NCBI GenBank assembly: GCA_043553855.1
Contig: CP121336.1
Coordinates: 1,984,001 to 2,048,000, forward strand
DNA length: 64,000 bases
DNA from: JAUIAS01 sp030425395
Lineage (GTDB): Bacteria; Pseudomonadota; Alphaproteobacteria; Rhodobacterales; Rhodobacteraceae
Reading direction: 5' to 3'
The notes under the pieces are model-generated. The model was not told where the DNA came from. It worked only from the letters and a program-made list of their open reading frames with translations, and made no database searches. Shown here piece by piece: positions 44,522-57,578 of the stretch. The position numbers were made by a program, and so were the translations under genes. Position 1 is the stretch's first letter. Every line of letters begins with the position of its first letter.

Positions 44522-44549
44522 TAAAGGGCGGGGGCAACCCCGCCCTTTA
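44522..44549. terminator. Bidirectional terminator between clpB and the convergent gene
   Basis: A 12-bp perfect stem, TAAAGGGCGGGG/CCCCGCCCTTTA with GCAA loop, directly after clpB. The far arm includes the stop codon of the convergent membrane-protein gene, so it can serve both strands. Confidence 0.85.
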
Positions 44550-45209
44550 CCATTGCAATGTCCAAAGCGACAAAGCTCCTACGATGATCAGGCTGAGCGC
44601 CCACAGAAGATCAAGGTTGAACCAGCCCTTTGACAGGAATTTCAGCCCAAGCCAGCGATAAACACCAAAGGCGATCAGGCCGCCAGAGGCCGTCATGGCC
44701 AAGGTGTGCGTTACTGCCACAGCGACCGCGATTCCGGCGTTGCCACCCATCAGGGTAAAGACGGCAGCATGCCCGGCATCGGTGTCGATCGTCCGGCAAA
44801 TACCCAGATACACCGGCACCAGCATAAGCCCGGCCCCATGCGCCATGGCGGCAAGGAACGACCACAGCGCCAGCCGGTGCGGTGGCACTCGACTGAGAAA
44901 CCGGGGATGGCGCCGGTTGATCACAAGATAAACACCGAGGCTGATCAACAGCACCGAGGCTGCAAACTGGATTTCACGCTGCCATTCCACAAGGAAAAGC
45001 AGGGCCGAGAACGGGAACAGTATTGCAGCCATCGCCAACAGATGCCCCAAAGAAAGGCTCGCCAGCGCGCGCAGCATGCTGCTTGGTTTTCGCTCCATAA
45101 GGGCGGCAGACACGGCAAGAGGCCAACCCATGCCAGGATTGACACCGTGGTAGACACCCGAAAAAACGACGGCCCCCCAAAGGGCCGCCGTTGTTGTATC
45201 TGGATCCAT
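44547..45209 (-). CDS. Polytopic membrane protein next to the SBP56 gene
   Basis: 220 residues with about six transmembrane segments. The first helix ends in GVYHGVNPGMGWPLAVS, a H-x2-N-P-x2-GW motif, and a further helix holds MAHGAGLMLVPVYLG. Histidine-containing first helices recall NicO/RcnA- or TauE-like metal or sulfite exporters, but the match is distant and I do not assign a function. It starts 3 bp after the stop of the selenium-binding-protein gene on the same strand, so the two form an operon and probably work together. Confidence 0.6.
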   Translation of the reverse strand: MDPDTTTAALWGAVVFSGVYHGVNPGMGWPLAVSAALMERKPSSMLRALASLSLGHLLAMAAILFPFSALLFLVEWQREIQFAASVLLISLGVYLVINRRHPRFLSRVPPHRLALWSFLAAMAHGAGLMLVPVYLGICRTIDTDAGHAAVFTLMGGNAGIAVAVAVTHTLAMTASGGLIAFGVYRWLGLKFLSKGWFNLDLLWALSLIIVGALSLWTLQW

Positions 45210-45212
45210 GCG

Positions 45213-46619
45213 TCAGACGGACGGGTAGCAGAAGCTGTCGGTAGAACAATCGCCGCCTTCCAGGCGGATCTGATGGCTTCTGTAACCTTCCGGGAAATCC
45301 ACCCAGAAATTTTCGTCGAGAGTCAGCCCGCCGTTTTCGCCCACATTGGCCATGACCATGGCGGCCCCACGCTCTCCGGGATAGAATTGGTCGTCCCATG
45401 TCGAATAGAGCGAATTGGTCCAGTAGACCCGTTTGCCATCGCGGCTGATCTCGACCATTTGCGGCCCGTATCCAAAGGTCTTGCCGTTGGGGTGCGGCGT
45501 TTTCTTTACGATACCGCCGATTTCGACCTTGCCGGCGAGCACCGGGTTCATCGGGTCCGACACATCGTATTGGTGCATTTCCCCCAGACCCCAGCAGGCG
45601 ACATAGAGGTATTTGTCATCCAGCGACAGGTCGATGTCCGTCACCAGTGGCGGGCAGGCTCCAAAGCCCTTGAGCAGTTCGGGCAGATCATCTGCATCCG
45701 CTGGGACGGGGTCGATGGTGATGGTTTTCTTTGCTTCAAAGGTTCCGTCGTCCTTTTGCCACCATGTAAAGATCGCGCCTTGAAGATTGGTGGTGTCCAC
45801 CACCACACCGCAAAAGCCGTAGTCTTTTGACGGATCATGAGCAGGACGGATTTCAAGCGCCATCTGGTGGTTGGCACCAAGATCAATGGTTTGCACGTTC
45901 TTGCGGTCGCGCAGTTTCCAGAAGTGGATCTTGTGACCGTATTTGTTGGACAATAAATCCTCGGGCACGATGCCGTTTTCGTATTGTGGCGGCAGGCCCC
46001 ATTCGGAGCTTACCATGTAGTCGCGCGGCAGGTTCCACCAGAAATCATAATGTTTGGTCTGCTCGCCGCGGTCCATTTCGTAGCGGCCCAGAATTTCAAA
46101 GGTTTCACAATCCAGGATGAAGATTCCCGGAGGTCCGTCTGTGCCGTCTTTGCCGCCGCCACCAAGGGTGCTGACATAGATTCCTTCGGGGCCACAGTGG
46201 ATCGTGTGGGGCCTGGAATAGCCGGTCTTGGCGAACACCTCTTCGGGTTCGATGATCTTGTGGATCTTGGCCTTGAGCGGCTCCTTGACGTCGACGATGT
46301 AAATCCGCGACGACCGGATGCCCGGAATGATCAGATAGCGCCGTTCCAGAAAGGCATGTCCGCTGAGCGGCGACAGAGCAGAGGAACAGGCGTTCCAGCC
46401 GAAATGGTGAAACTCATCGCCTTTGTTGGGCATGATCACCTGATGCACGATTTGGCCGTAGGTGTCGGAACCGGGGTCCACATCGACCACGGCAAGCCCG
46501 TCGGGTTGTGATCCGTCGGGGCTTAGCATCAAAGTAAAGGCAAGCGTTTCTGGCGGTGCTTCCATCGCCAGTTTCGGCGTTGCGTGGAACGTTGGATCTG
46601 GTCTCAAATTCAATTTCAC
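45213..46619 (-). CDS. Selenium-binding protein 56 family / methanethiol oxidase homologue
   Basis: 468-residue SELENBP1/SBP56 beta-propeller protein. Diagnostic segments include MPNKGDEFHHFGWNACSSAL, RSSRIYIVDVKE, SRPHTIHCGPEGIYVSTLG, EQTKHYDFWWNLPRDYMVSSEW and DCSTDSFCYP at the C-terminus. Family members studied in bacteria (MtoX) and humans oxidise methanethiol to formaldehyde, H2S and H2O2 with copper. No signal peptide is seen here, unlike periplasmic MtoX. Roseobacters form methanethiol from dimethylsulfoniopropionate, so that role is plausible but inferred. Confidence 0.85.
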   Translation of the reverse strand: MKLNLRPDPTFHATPKLAMEAPPETLAFTLMLSPDGSQPDGLAVVDVDPGSDTYGQIVHQVIMPNKGDEFHHFGWNACSSALSPLSGHAFLERRYLIIPGIRSSRIYIVDVKEPLKAKIHKIIEPEEVFAKTGYSRPHTIHCGPEGIYVSTLGGGGKDGTDGPPGIFILDCETFEILGRYEMDRGEQTKHYDFWWNLPRDYMVSSEWGLPPQYENGIVPEDLLSNKYGHKIHFWKLRDRKNVQTIDLGANHQMALEIRPAHDPSKDYGFCGVVVDTTNLQGAIFTWWQKDDGTFEAKKTITIDPVPADADDLPELLKGFGACPPLVTDIDLSLDDKYLYVACWGLGEMHQYDVSDPMNPVLAGKVEIGGIVKKTPHPNGKTFGYGPQMVEISRDGKRVYWTNSLYSTWDDQFYPGERGAAMVMANVGENGGLTLDENFWVDFPEGYRSHQIRLEGGDCSTDSFCYPSV

Positions 46620-46734
46620 ATCCTCCCTATGCGGTTCGCGGCAATATACTTTTGCCGCTTGGGCAAAAGCGTCTCACGGAAGGAGGAATCCGGCAATGAT
46701 TCTCGGAAGCCGGGAATTTTCGACAGCGCCGAAC

Positions 46735-47181
46735 CTAGGGTTGTCCGACTGCGGCGCGGGCGATTGAATCAAGCAGAGCCTCGACTTCCTTCATCGGCCC
46801 GTCTGGGTAGACTTCGAAGCCGACGGTAACCTGATCCGGGTTGTCAGGCATGATCGCGACAAAGATGTCATAGGGGCAAAACCGAATGTTTGTCGGATCG
46901 GCTTCCATCACCTTGCGCGATAAGGCGGCGGAACAGAAGCTGTAGACATCCGCTTGCGGATAGAGAGCGACCTCAGAGCCGACGTCTTCTTTGGTGCGTG
47001 CCAGCATCTCGCCAACGTGGCTAAGGCCGTCGATCACCAGCCCGGCATCAAGAATGGCGTTCTCAAGGCCGAAAACCACGTCGTCAAAGCTGTCGTCGGT
47101 GGTGTAGGTAATCATGCCCTCGGCGCTGACTGGCCCTGCCATGATCGCGATAAAGGCCAGATTTCCAATAAAATTGCGCAT
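46735..47181 (-). CDS. DUF302 family exported protein
   Basis: 148-residue protein with signal peptide MRNFIGNLAFIAIMAGPVSA. The DUF302 core is visible as MITYTTDDSFDDVVFGLENAI and LSHVGEMLARTKEDVG, with RFCPYDIFVAIMPDNPDQVTVGF later. ATG 47181 follows AGGAAAAA. It lies 115 bp upstream of the SBP56 gene on the same strand, so it may be part of that transcript. DUF302 proteins have no settled function; some lie near sulfur-oxidation genes. Confidence 0.8.
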   Translation of the reverse strand: MRNFIGNLAFIAIMAGPVSAEGMITYTTDDSFDDVVFGLENAILDAGLVIDGLSHVGEMLARTKEDVGSEVALYPQADVYSFCSAALSRKVMEADPTNIRFCPYDIFVAIMPDNPDQVTVGFEVYPDGPMKEVEALLDSIARAAVGQP

Positions 47182-47291
47182 TTTTTCCTGCTCCCTTTTC
47201 ATTCGGCTTGCATGGTGCCGGGCATACCCCTCAGTCTGGACCATAATTGGCGGGCTGCAATTGAGATATATCAACACATCGGGGAAATAGC

Positions 47292-48833
47292 ATGGGTTTT
47301 ACGGGCAATATCTTCGAATTCATGGCGATGGCATTCGTCTTTCTATTGGGTTGCGCGGTTCTGGTGATCGCCGTCCTGTTCGTGATCGACCGCAATCAAG
47401 GGGAAGATGCCATTCGCCGGAACTATCCGGTCATTGGGCGGTTTCGAGGGTTGTTTTCGTCGCTGGGCGAGTTTTTTCGCCAGTATTTCTTTGCCATGGA
47501 TCGCGAAGAGATGCCCTTTAACAGGGCGCAAAGAAACTGGATTTATGATGCCTCAGCCGGGCATGACAACACCGAGGCGTTTGGCTCTACCCGCAACCTT
47601 CAAGTGCCGGGAACGCCAATTTTCATGCCCGCCGCATTTCCCCCGCTGGACGATCAATATGCCGCGACAGAGCCATTGGTGATTGGGCCCACAGCCCGCG
47701 AACCGTTTGCCGCGCCGTCTATCTTTAATATTTCAGGCATGTCTTACGGTGCGTTATCGCGCCCCGCAGTTCGAGCCCTGAGCCGTGGCGCTGCCAAGGC
47801 GGGCGTGTGGATGAACACCGGCGAAGGAGGGCTGTCGCAATGGCATCTTGAGGGAGGATGCGACGTGGTGTTCCAGATCGGCACGGCCAAATACGGCGTT
47901 CGCGATCTTGATGGGAACCTGAGCGACGAAAAGCTGCGCGCGGTCGCCGCCCATGCGCAGGTGAAGATGTTTGAAATCAAGCTGAGCCAAGGTGCCAAGC
48001 CGGGCAAAGGCGGAATCCTTCCTGGTGAGAAGGTGTCGGCTGAAATTGCCGAGGTTCGCGGAATCCCACAAGGAAAGCCCAGTATTTCACCTAACCGTCA
48101 TCACGATGTGAACGACTGGGGTGAATTGTTGGACCTGATCCACCACATCCGGGACGTGACGGGCAAGCCTGTTGGCTTCAAGACATGCATCGGGTCGGCC
48201 GATCCGTGGTTTGATTTCTTCCGGTTGCTCAAACAACGTGGCACCGATTACGCACCGGACTTCATCACAGTTGATGGTGGTGAGGGCGGGACGGGGGCCG
48301 CCCCCATGCCGCTTATGGATCTGGTCGGCATGCCGCTGCGCGAAGCGCTGGTGCGGATGGTCGACTTGCGGGATCTGGCGGGCATGCATGACCGTATCCG
48401 CATCATAGCGAGCGGCAAGCTGGTCAATCCCGGCGATGTGGCATGGGCAATTTGCGCGGGCGCTGATCTGGTGACGTCGGCACGCGGTTTCATGTTCTCG
48501 CTCGGCTGTATTCAGGCGCTCAAATGTAATCGTAACACCTGCCCGACCGGCATAACCACCCATGACCGCCATTTGCAAAAGGGACTGGTCGTTGAGGAGA
48601 AGGACAAGCGCGTCGCCTTGTATGCCAAGTCTCTTATAAAGGAAGTGGAAACAATCGCCCATTCCGTCGGAGTTGCCGAACCGCGCCTGATGGGGCGCCA
48701 TCACGTGAGATTGGTCACTGAGGCGGGCTCTTCGGTGCAGATGAACGAACTTTATCCTGCGGTGCGTCGTGAGGGTGATCCGACAGGGGGGCACCCGGTC
48801 TTTGTTGATGCGTTGCGCCGGATGACCGTTTGA
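47292..48833 (+). CDS. FMN-binding glutamate synthase family protein (membrane-anchored)
   Basis: 513 residues: an N-terminal transmembrane segment (FMAMAFVFLLGCAVLVIAVLF), then a glutamate-synthase-like FMN barrel with FNISGMSYGALSRPAVRALSRGA, MNTGEGGLSQWHLEGGCD, KLSQGAKPGKGG, the FMN-site DFITVDGGEGGTGAAP and the cysteine cluster LKCNRNTCPTGI. Stand-alone GltS-like proteins of this type lack the amidotransferase domain and are found fused to a membrane anchor. The reaction is not established. Upstream of msrPQ on the same strand, but 95 bp apart. Confidence 0.85.
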   Translation: MGFTGNIFEFMAMAFVFLLGCAVLVIAVLFVIDRNQGEDAIRRNYPVIGRFRGLFSSLGEFFRQYFFAMDREEMPFNRAQRNWIYDASAGHDNTEAFGSTRNLQVPGTPIFMPAAFPPLDDQYAATEPLVIGPTAREPFAAPSIFNISGMSYGALSRPAVRALSRGAAKAGVWMNTGEGGLSQWHLEGGCDVVFQIGTAKYGVRDLDGNLSDEKLRAVAAHAQVKMFEIKLSQGAKPGKGGILPGEKVSAEIAEVRGIPQGKPSISPNRHHDVNDWGELLDLIHHIRDVTGKPVGFKTCIGSADPWFDFFRLLKQRGTDYAPDFITVDGGEGGTGAAPMPLMDLVGMPLREALVRMVDLRDLAGMHDRIRIIASGKLVNPGDVAWAICAGADLVTSARGFMFSLGCIQALKCNRNTCPTGITTHDRHLQKGLVVEEKDKRVALYAKSLIKEVETIAHSVGVAEPRLMGRHHVRLVTEAGSSVQMNELYPAVRREGDPTGGHPVFVDALRRMTV

Positions 48834-48928
48834 GGCGATTGTTACAAGACACCAACGCGAAGGTGACACTACGTTTATTGGCGGGACGGGCGATGGGTTC
48901 TATTTACATTGGTATCTAGGAGGCACTC

Positions 48929-49834
48929 ATGGCTTATCGTTGGCAGAACACCTTTACGCGGGCGGACGCAACGCCCGAGGCACATTTTCTGAACAGGCGC
49001 GCATTTGTTGGCGCGATAGCGGCGGGTGTCGGACTGGGCATGGCAGGTTCGCGCGCCTCTGCTCAAGATATGCTGGAGCCGAACGATTGGGACGAGATTA
49101 CCAATTATTGCAATTTTTACGAATTCGGCACAGGCAAGGAAGATCCGCCTCGCTATGCCAAGGCACTGACAACATCGCCATGGAGCATTGAAATCGACGG
49201 TATGGTTGATCGCCCCGGGGCCTATGATGTCAACGACATCATGTCCGAAATGACCATCGAAGAGCGCATCTATCGGTTCCGCTGTGTTGAGGCATGGTCA
49301 ATGATCATTCCGTGGAACGGTTTTGAATTGGCCGATCTTCTGGCTACTGCGGGTGTGCAGGACGGCGCAAAATATGTGGCGTTCGAAACGCTCTACCGAC
49401 CTGAAGAAATGATCGGCCAACGGTATCCTGTGCTGGATTGGCCCTATGTCGAAGGTTTGCGCTTGGATGAAGCGTTGCACCCTCTTACGATCATGGCGAC
49501 GGGAATTTACGGCAAACCCATGCCAAAACAGAATGGCGCACCGATGCGCTTGGTCGTTCCGTGGAAATATGGGTTCAAATCCATCAAGTCCGTCGTTCGC
49601 ATCACCCTGACGGACAAAGAGCCGCCGACAAGCTGGAACCGCGCGGGCCCTCAGGAATACGGCTTCTATTCGAACGTGAACCCAAATGTGGACCATCCCC
49701 GCTGGAGCCAGGCCACGGAACGGGTTATCGGCAGTGGCCTGTTCGCGAGCAGGCAGCCGACGCTGATGTTCAATGGCTATCAGGAAGAGGTCGCTTCTCT
49801 TTATGAAGGTTTGGACCTTGCCAAGCATTTTTGA
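48929..49834 (+). CDS. msrP: Periplasmic methionine sulfoxide reductase catalytic subunit MsrP
   Basis: Molybdopterin enzyme (YedY type) of 301 residues. The twin-arginine signal NRRAFVGAIAAGVGLGMAGS at residues 22-42 sends it folded to the periplasm; the molybdenum cysteine lies in YRFRCVEAWSMIIPWNG. Other landmarks are ITNYCNFYEFGTGKEDP and RLVVPWKYGFKSIKS. It reduces protein-bound methionine sulfoxide using electrons from MsrQ. AGGAGGCAC precedes the start. Confidence 0.94.
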   Translation: MAYRWQNTFTRADATPEAHFLNRRAFVGAIAAGVGLGMAGSRASAQDMLEPNDWDEITNYCNFYEFGTGKEDPPRYAKALTTSPWSIEIDGMVDRPGAYDVNDIMSEMTIEERIYRFRCVEAWSMIIPWNGFELADLLATAGVQDGAKYVAFETLYRPEEMIGQRYPVLDWPYVEGLRLDEALHPLTIMATGIYGKPMPKQNGAPMRLVVPWKYGFKSIKSVVRITLTDKEPPTSWNRAGPQEYGFYSNVNPNVDHPRWSQATERVIGSGLFASRQPTLMFNGYQEEVASLYEGLDLAKHF

Positions 49835-50454
49835 CGGGGTCGACCTTGGGCATTGTTGACAGGGTCAATCTGTTTGCCCGGCGCATTCCGGTTTGGCTCG
49901 TGTATGGTCTGGTGTCGCTGCCCGCGCCTTACCTGTTCTATCTGGCGGCCACCGGTGGTCTGGGGGTGGAACCCATTTCGGCGCTGGAGCACGAATACGG
50001 GGAGCTGGCCCTCAAGCTATTGATTGCAGGCTTGTGCATAACGCCCCTTCGGCGATTCCTTGGGGTGAACCTTATGAAATTTCGCCGGGCAATCGGAGTG
50101 ATGGCCTTTGCCTATGTTTTTGCCCATCTGGGCGTATGGTTGTTTCTGGATGTGCAGGATTGGGGCCGTATCTGGGCGGATATCGTCAAGCGGCCCTACA
50201 TCACGATAGGCATGGTGGGATTTGTCTTGCTGGTTCCGCTGGCCGTCACATCCAATAATCTTAGCCTACGCTGGCTCGGGCCACTTTGGCGAAAGTTGCA
50301 CCTTCTGGTGTTTCCGGCAGCAATACTGGCCGGGTTGCATTTCGTAATGTTGCGCAAAGGTATGCAGATCGAACCCTTGCTCTATCTTGGGACAATACTC
50401 GCCCTAGTGGGCACTCGGTTCCGTCTGCGTGACGGTAAGATCGTCCGCGCCTGA
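49831..50454 (+). CDS. msrQ: Heme-binding membrane subunit MsrQ
   Basis: 207-residue heme b membrane protein (YedZ type) with five to six transmembrane helices and the ferric-reductase-like core LCITPLRRFLG, FRRAIGVMAFAYVFAHLGVWLF, LRWLGPLWRKLHLLVFPAAILAGLHFVML (His in AHLG, LHLL, GLHF). The TTG at 49831 overlaps the MsrP stop (TTGA); TTG 49846 is an alternative. It carries electrons from quinol or flavin to MsrP. Confidence 0.9.
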   Translation: MTGSTLGIVDRVNLFARRIPVWLVYGLVSLPAPYLFYLAATGGLGVEPISALEHEYGELALKLLIAGLCITPLRRFLGVNLMKFRRAIGVMAFAYVFAHLGVWLFLDVQDWGRIWADIVKRPYITIGMVGFVLLVPLAVTSNNLSLRWLGPLWRKLHLLVFPAAILAGLHFVMLRKGMQIEPLLYLGTILALVGTRFRLRDGKIVRA

Positions 50455-50890
50455 TCTGAAAATCAGAAGATCGTGCGATTCCCGGCCTGATTCAGCCGAT
50501 TCAGGGGATAACCCTGTGGATAAGTTGGCGCTAACGAGACATTGGATCGCTAGGGTCATCACAAGGCCATGCTGACGCGCGTGTTTTGACCCGAAGGCCG
50601 ATCATTTTCCCCGCTCTATTTCCATATAAACTGTTGAATTTGTTTATTTTTCAGTAATTTCTGTATTTTTTTGTGGTTGTTGGTGATTTTGTTGTTGCGG
50701 GTGTTTGCGAGTTTGCTTAGAAGCCCCTTCACCGGCGGCGCTGATGCGGTGCTGGTGGGGAACTGAGGGTGATGCGAGATGCCTGACGGTTCTTTGAGAA
50801 TAAAATTGAGGTAAGTAATGGGCGGGCGCGCCGGTAAGATTTAGGGCGCATCCGGTTGTTGTTTGTCTCTTGGGATTATCCCGACGTTGT
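50455..50890. other. Non-coding region ahead of the rRNA operon, with perfect DnaA box
   Basis: About 430 bp with no gene. It contains GGGATAACCC followed by TGTGGATAA (50515-50523), which is a perfect consensus DnaA box, and then a strongly AT-rich block (about 50628-50690, runs of T). This may be rrn promoter/UP-element sequence; an origin function is possible but unsupported by neighbouring genes. Confidence 0.4.
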
Positions 50891-50919
50891 TTGACATTGA
50901 TATACACTGAAGAGATATG
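50891..50919 (+). promoter_or_regulatory. rRNA operon promoter
   Basis: TTGACA, a 17-bp spacer and GATATG lie about 210 bp upstream of the 16S gene: a perfect -35 element and a moderate -10. No other candidate of this quality is seen between msrQ and 16S. Confidence 0.65.
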
Positions 50920-51131
50920 TGGGCGGTTTGGTCTGTTTTCGACGGATCGACGTTTGCATATCGCGCCACTAGGTTTTTGACCGATGATGTGGTGTCAGCT
51001 TCACTGTTTGTACGGCTTTCGGTTTTTTTGGAAACCTGAAGCACAACAAACAGATGACTTCATTGATCCTAGCCGGATCGATGAGATGTGCAGAGGTTCG
51101 AACGTCAAGGACACGCTGGTAACAGCGTTTC

Positions 51132-52602
<1,471 letters not shown>

Positions 52603-52773
52603 GATCCTAGCATCATGGAGTTCGCTCCTGATCGTGGATCACTTAGCAAGATCAGCAAACAAAGCTGATCAAACTCAGCAGGTTCAAGGTGCCGCAAGGT
52701 ATCTGGACACTGTATGGCCGGACCGTCCTCATATCTCTTCAGTACATCGAACCTTGATCGCAGGGTTCAGCTT

Positions 52774-52849
52774 GGGGCCTTAGCTCAGCTGGGAGAGCGC
52801 CTGATTTGCATTCAGGAGGTCAGCGGTTCGATCCCGCTAGGCTCCACCA
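52774..52849 (+). tRNA. tRNA-Ala(TGC)
   Basis: 76-nt cloverleaf: acceptor GGGGCCT/AGGCTCC, anticodon stem CCTGA/TCAGG with loop TTTGCAT (anticodon TGC), T-arm GGTTCGATCCC and encoded CCA. It is the first tRNA in the 16S-23S spacer. Confidence 0.96.
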
Positions 52850-52955
52850 GATACGGTCCTAGCAGCAAACCACTTAGGGCTGGCCTCTTGGCAGATCTTG
52901 CTTTGCAGGGTCTTCTGTCGGGCGTTCCGCGTTCTTGCGGTTGCAAGAGCGCTCT

Positions 52956-53032
<77 letters not shown>

Positions 53033-53057
53033 CCATTCAAGCCGGAGGTTTGAATGC

Positions 53058-53096
53058 GAGTGCGGAAGCGGTTTGCGCAGCAAACCGCGTGCACTC
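53058..53096. repeat. Long hairpin in the tRNA-Ile/23S spacer
   Basis: GCGGTTTGC-GCA-GCAAACCGC (53068-53088) nested inside GAGTGC/GCACTC. It is a stable structure in the roughly 460-nt spacer before 23S and could serve RNA processing. The remainder of the spacer (53097-53496) shows no gene. Confidence 0.65.
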
Positions 53097-53496
53097 CAGC
53101 CCGAGAGGCGAACTGCACTGAGGTGTGAGAAACGATTTGACCGTTAAGCACTGGTTATCAGTTCTTAACCGTCCAATCGGACGAAATTTTATATCGTGAA
53201 GAGAGAAAATCAACTTGCTTTGATGCACCGGAGTGTCGGTGTTATCTCGGTCGGTTCCGCATCTGTGGAAGGTTTGTGATGGATCTAGCCGGTCCGTCGT
53301 GAATATCCCGGTCGAAACGAAGCAACGTTGTCCAAGTCAAGTACACTAACCAAACAGTGCATGTCCGCGAGGATGTGCACGACAGTCCGGATGTAACATC
53401 CGGGCGGGATAGTATGCTTTTGGTCCAGACTGTTTGCATCGGACGAACCAGCCCGATGCTTGTCAGGCATGTAACGTGTCTGTCTCTTTCTGGATC

Positions 53497-56391
<2,895 letters not shown>

Positions 56392-56481
56392 ATCCAGTAA
56401 CAGACAGAAACAAACGATCAAAAGCATGCACATCCCAAAAAACAAAAACTTGGACAACCGTTGATTATCGAGGCTTTCCTC

Positions 56482-56599
56482 GGTTTGGTGGTCATAGCAC
56501 GAGCAAAACACCCGGTCCCATCCCGAACCCGGAAGTTAAGTGCCGTCGCGCCAATGGTACTGCGTCTTAAGACGTGGGAGAGTAGGTCACCGCCAAACC
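56482..56599 (+). rRNA. 5S ribosomal RNA
   Basis: About 118 nt with terminal helix GGTTTGG/CCAAACC and the conserved loop CCCGAACCCGGAAGTTAAG. It lies about 90 bp after 23S. Ends are estimated from the closing helix. Confidence 0.94.
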
Positions 56600-56653
56600 T
56601 AGTAAAGCCTCGATACTCTCTGATCATATAAATATATCGACACAAAATACTGT

Positions 56654-56730
<77 letters not shown>

Positions 56731-56756
56731 AAAAACTTACATTATTACAATGCTCT

Positions 56757-56780
56757 AGCGCCCCAACGGGCGCTTCTTGC
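56757..56780 (+). terminator. rRNA operon terminator
   Basis: AGCGCCC-CAAC-GGGCGCT followed by TCTTGC lies 27 bp after tRNA-fMet. A 7-bp GC-rich stem, placed to end the rRNA operon transcript. Confidence 0.65.
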
Positions 56781-56984
56781 ATTTGTGCCCCGTAGAACTC
56801 TGGAAGCACTGTGGAAGCAATAGGGGCTGATTGGCACTGTGGCAAAGCCGCAACGGCGCATCCTGCCCGTCAGTCTAGCCAACCGCCCGTGAAATCGGTC
56901 CATATGCGCAAATGTTCGGACCAAACCCGAATTACCGTTCCCGGTCGGACCCCAGAGAAAAGCGTGTGGGTTCTCCTCGGGGCT

Positions 56985-57300
56985 CGAAGCTGTCTTGCAG
57001 TGGCGCGGCGAGCCATTCTTGCCGCCAGCGCCGCCGCATCAACCTGTTCGGCCCACAGCGGTCACTCGGGCCTGCATCGCAATTCTGCGGTGGCAGCCCG
57101 TTTCGCAGACATTCGCGGCAAGAGCACCAGCCGCTTAGCGTCAGACACCGGCAGCCCACCCGCGAGACTTGGCTTTCGTGGAATAAAAAGTGCCCTCCGA
57201 CATGCCATTCTTGCGACACAGATCGGCGCATTTCCCACCGGCCTCATGCTCGATAAGGATGGCGATGATCTGTTCCTCGTTTTATCTCGTTCGCTTCTTG
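56985..57300 (-). pseudogene. IS3-family transposase orfA remnant
   Basis: Minus-strand fragments match the OrfA helix-turn-helix protein of IS3 elements: KKRTR, a stop, then EEQIIAILIEHEAGGKCADL and CRKNGMSEGTFY, another stop, then VSDAKRL in a second frame and EQVDAAALAARMARR in a third. At least two stops and two frame changes make it inactive. No orfB (DDE integrase) and no clear terminal repeats are seen. It lies in the stretch between tRNA-fMet and the IS21 element. Confidence 0.7.
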
Positions 57301-57506
57301 TCAGTCCCTTCGATGGGCCGGAATCTCCGCTAAGTGGAGGTGATTCGGGGCCCAGGCGAGACCCGGAAAAGGTGCCGGTCAAAAAACAACGGCAAGCTGC
57401 GCGAAATGCGATCAGCTGTTGAACAGGATCAAAAACCTAGGAACGACGTTAGGATCGTTTTCACCGTATGAGCGGAGAGAAAACTGCACGCGTCTTGAAC
57501 CTTGTC

Positions 57507-57537
57507 TGTTGATTGTCACCGAGAACTGACCCGGTAT
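57507..57537 (+). repeat. IS21 terminal inverted repeat, left
   Basis: 31-bp repeat beginning TGTTGATTGTCAC and ending GACCCGGTAT, matched in reverse complement at the other end with one mismatch (C for T at position 14). Confidence 0.88.
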
Positions 57538-57578
57538 TTTCACCAAGATTTGACCCACCCTCAGTTATGCGCCTTGGT

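Noticed and set aside
56801..56819. Direct repeat TGGAAGCA x2 just after the rRNA terminator
   Set aside because: Eight bases repeated once at 11-bp spacing is too little to call a recombinase arm site without an element end or relatives to compare.
56811..57422. 203-codon plus-strand frame after tRNA-fMet
   Set aside because: It overlaps the IS3 orfA remnant, whose similarity is clear on the other strand.
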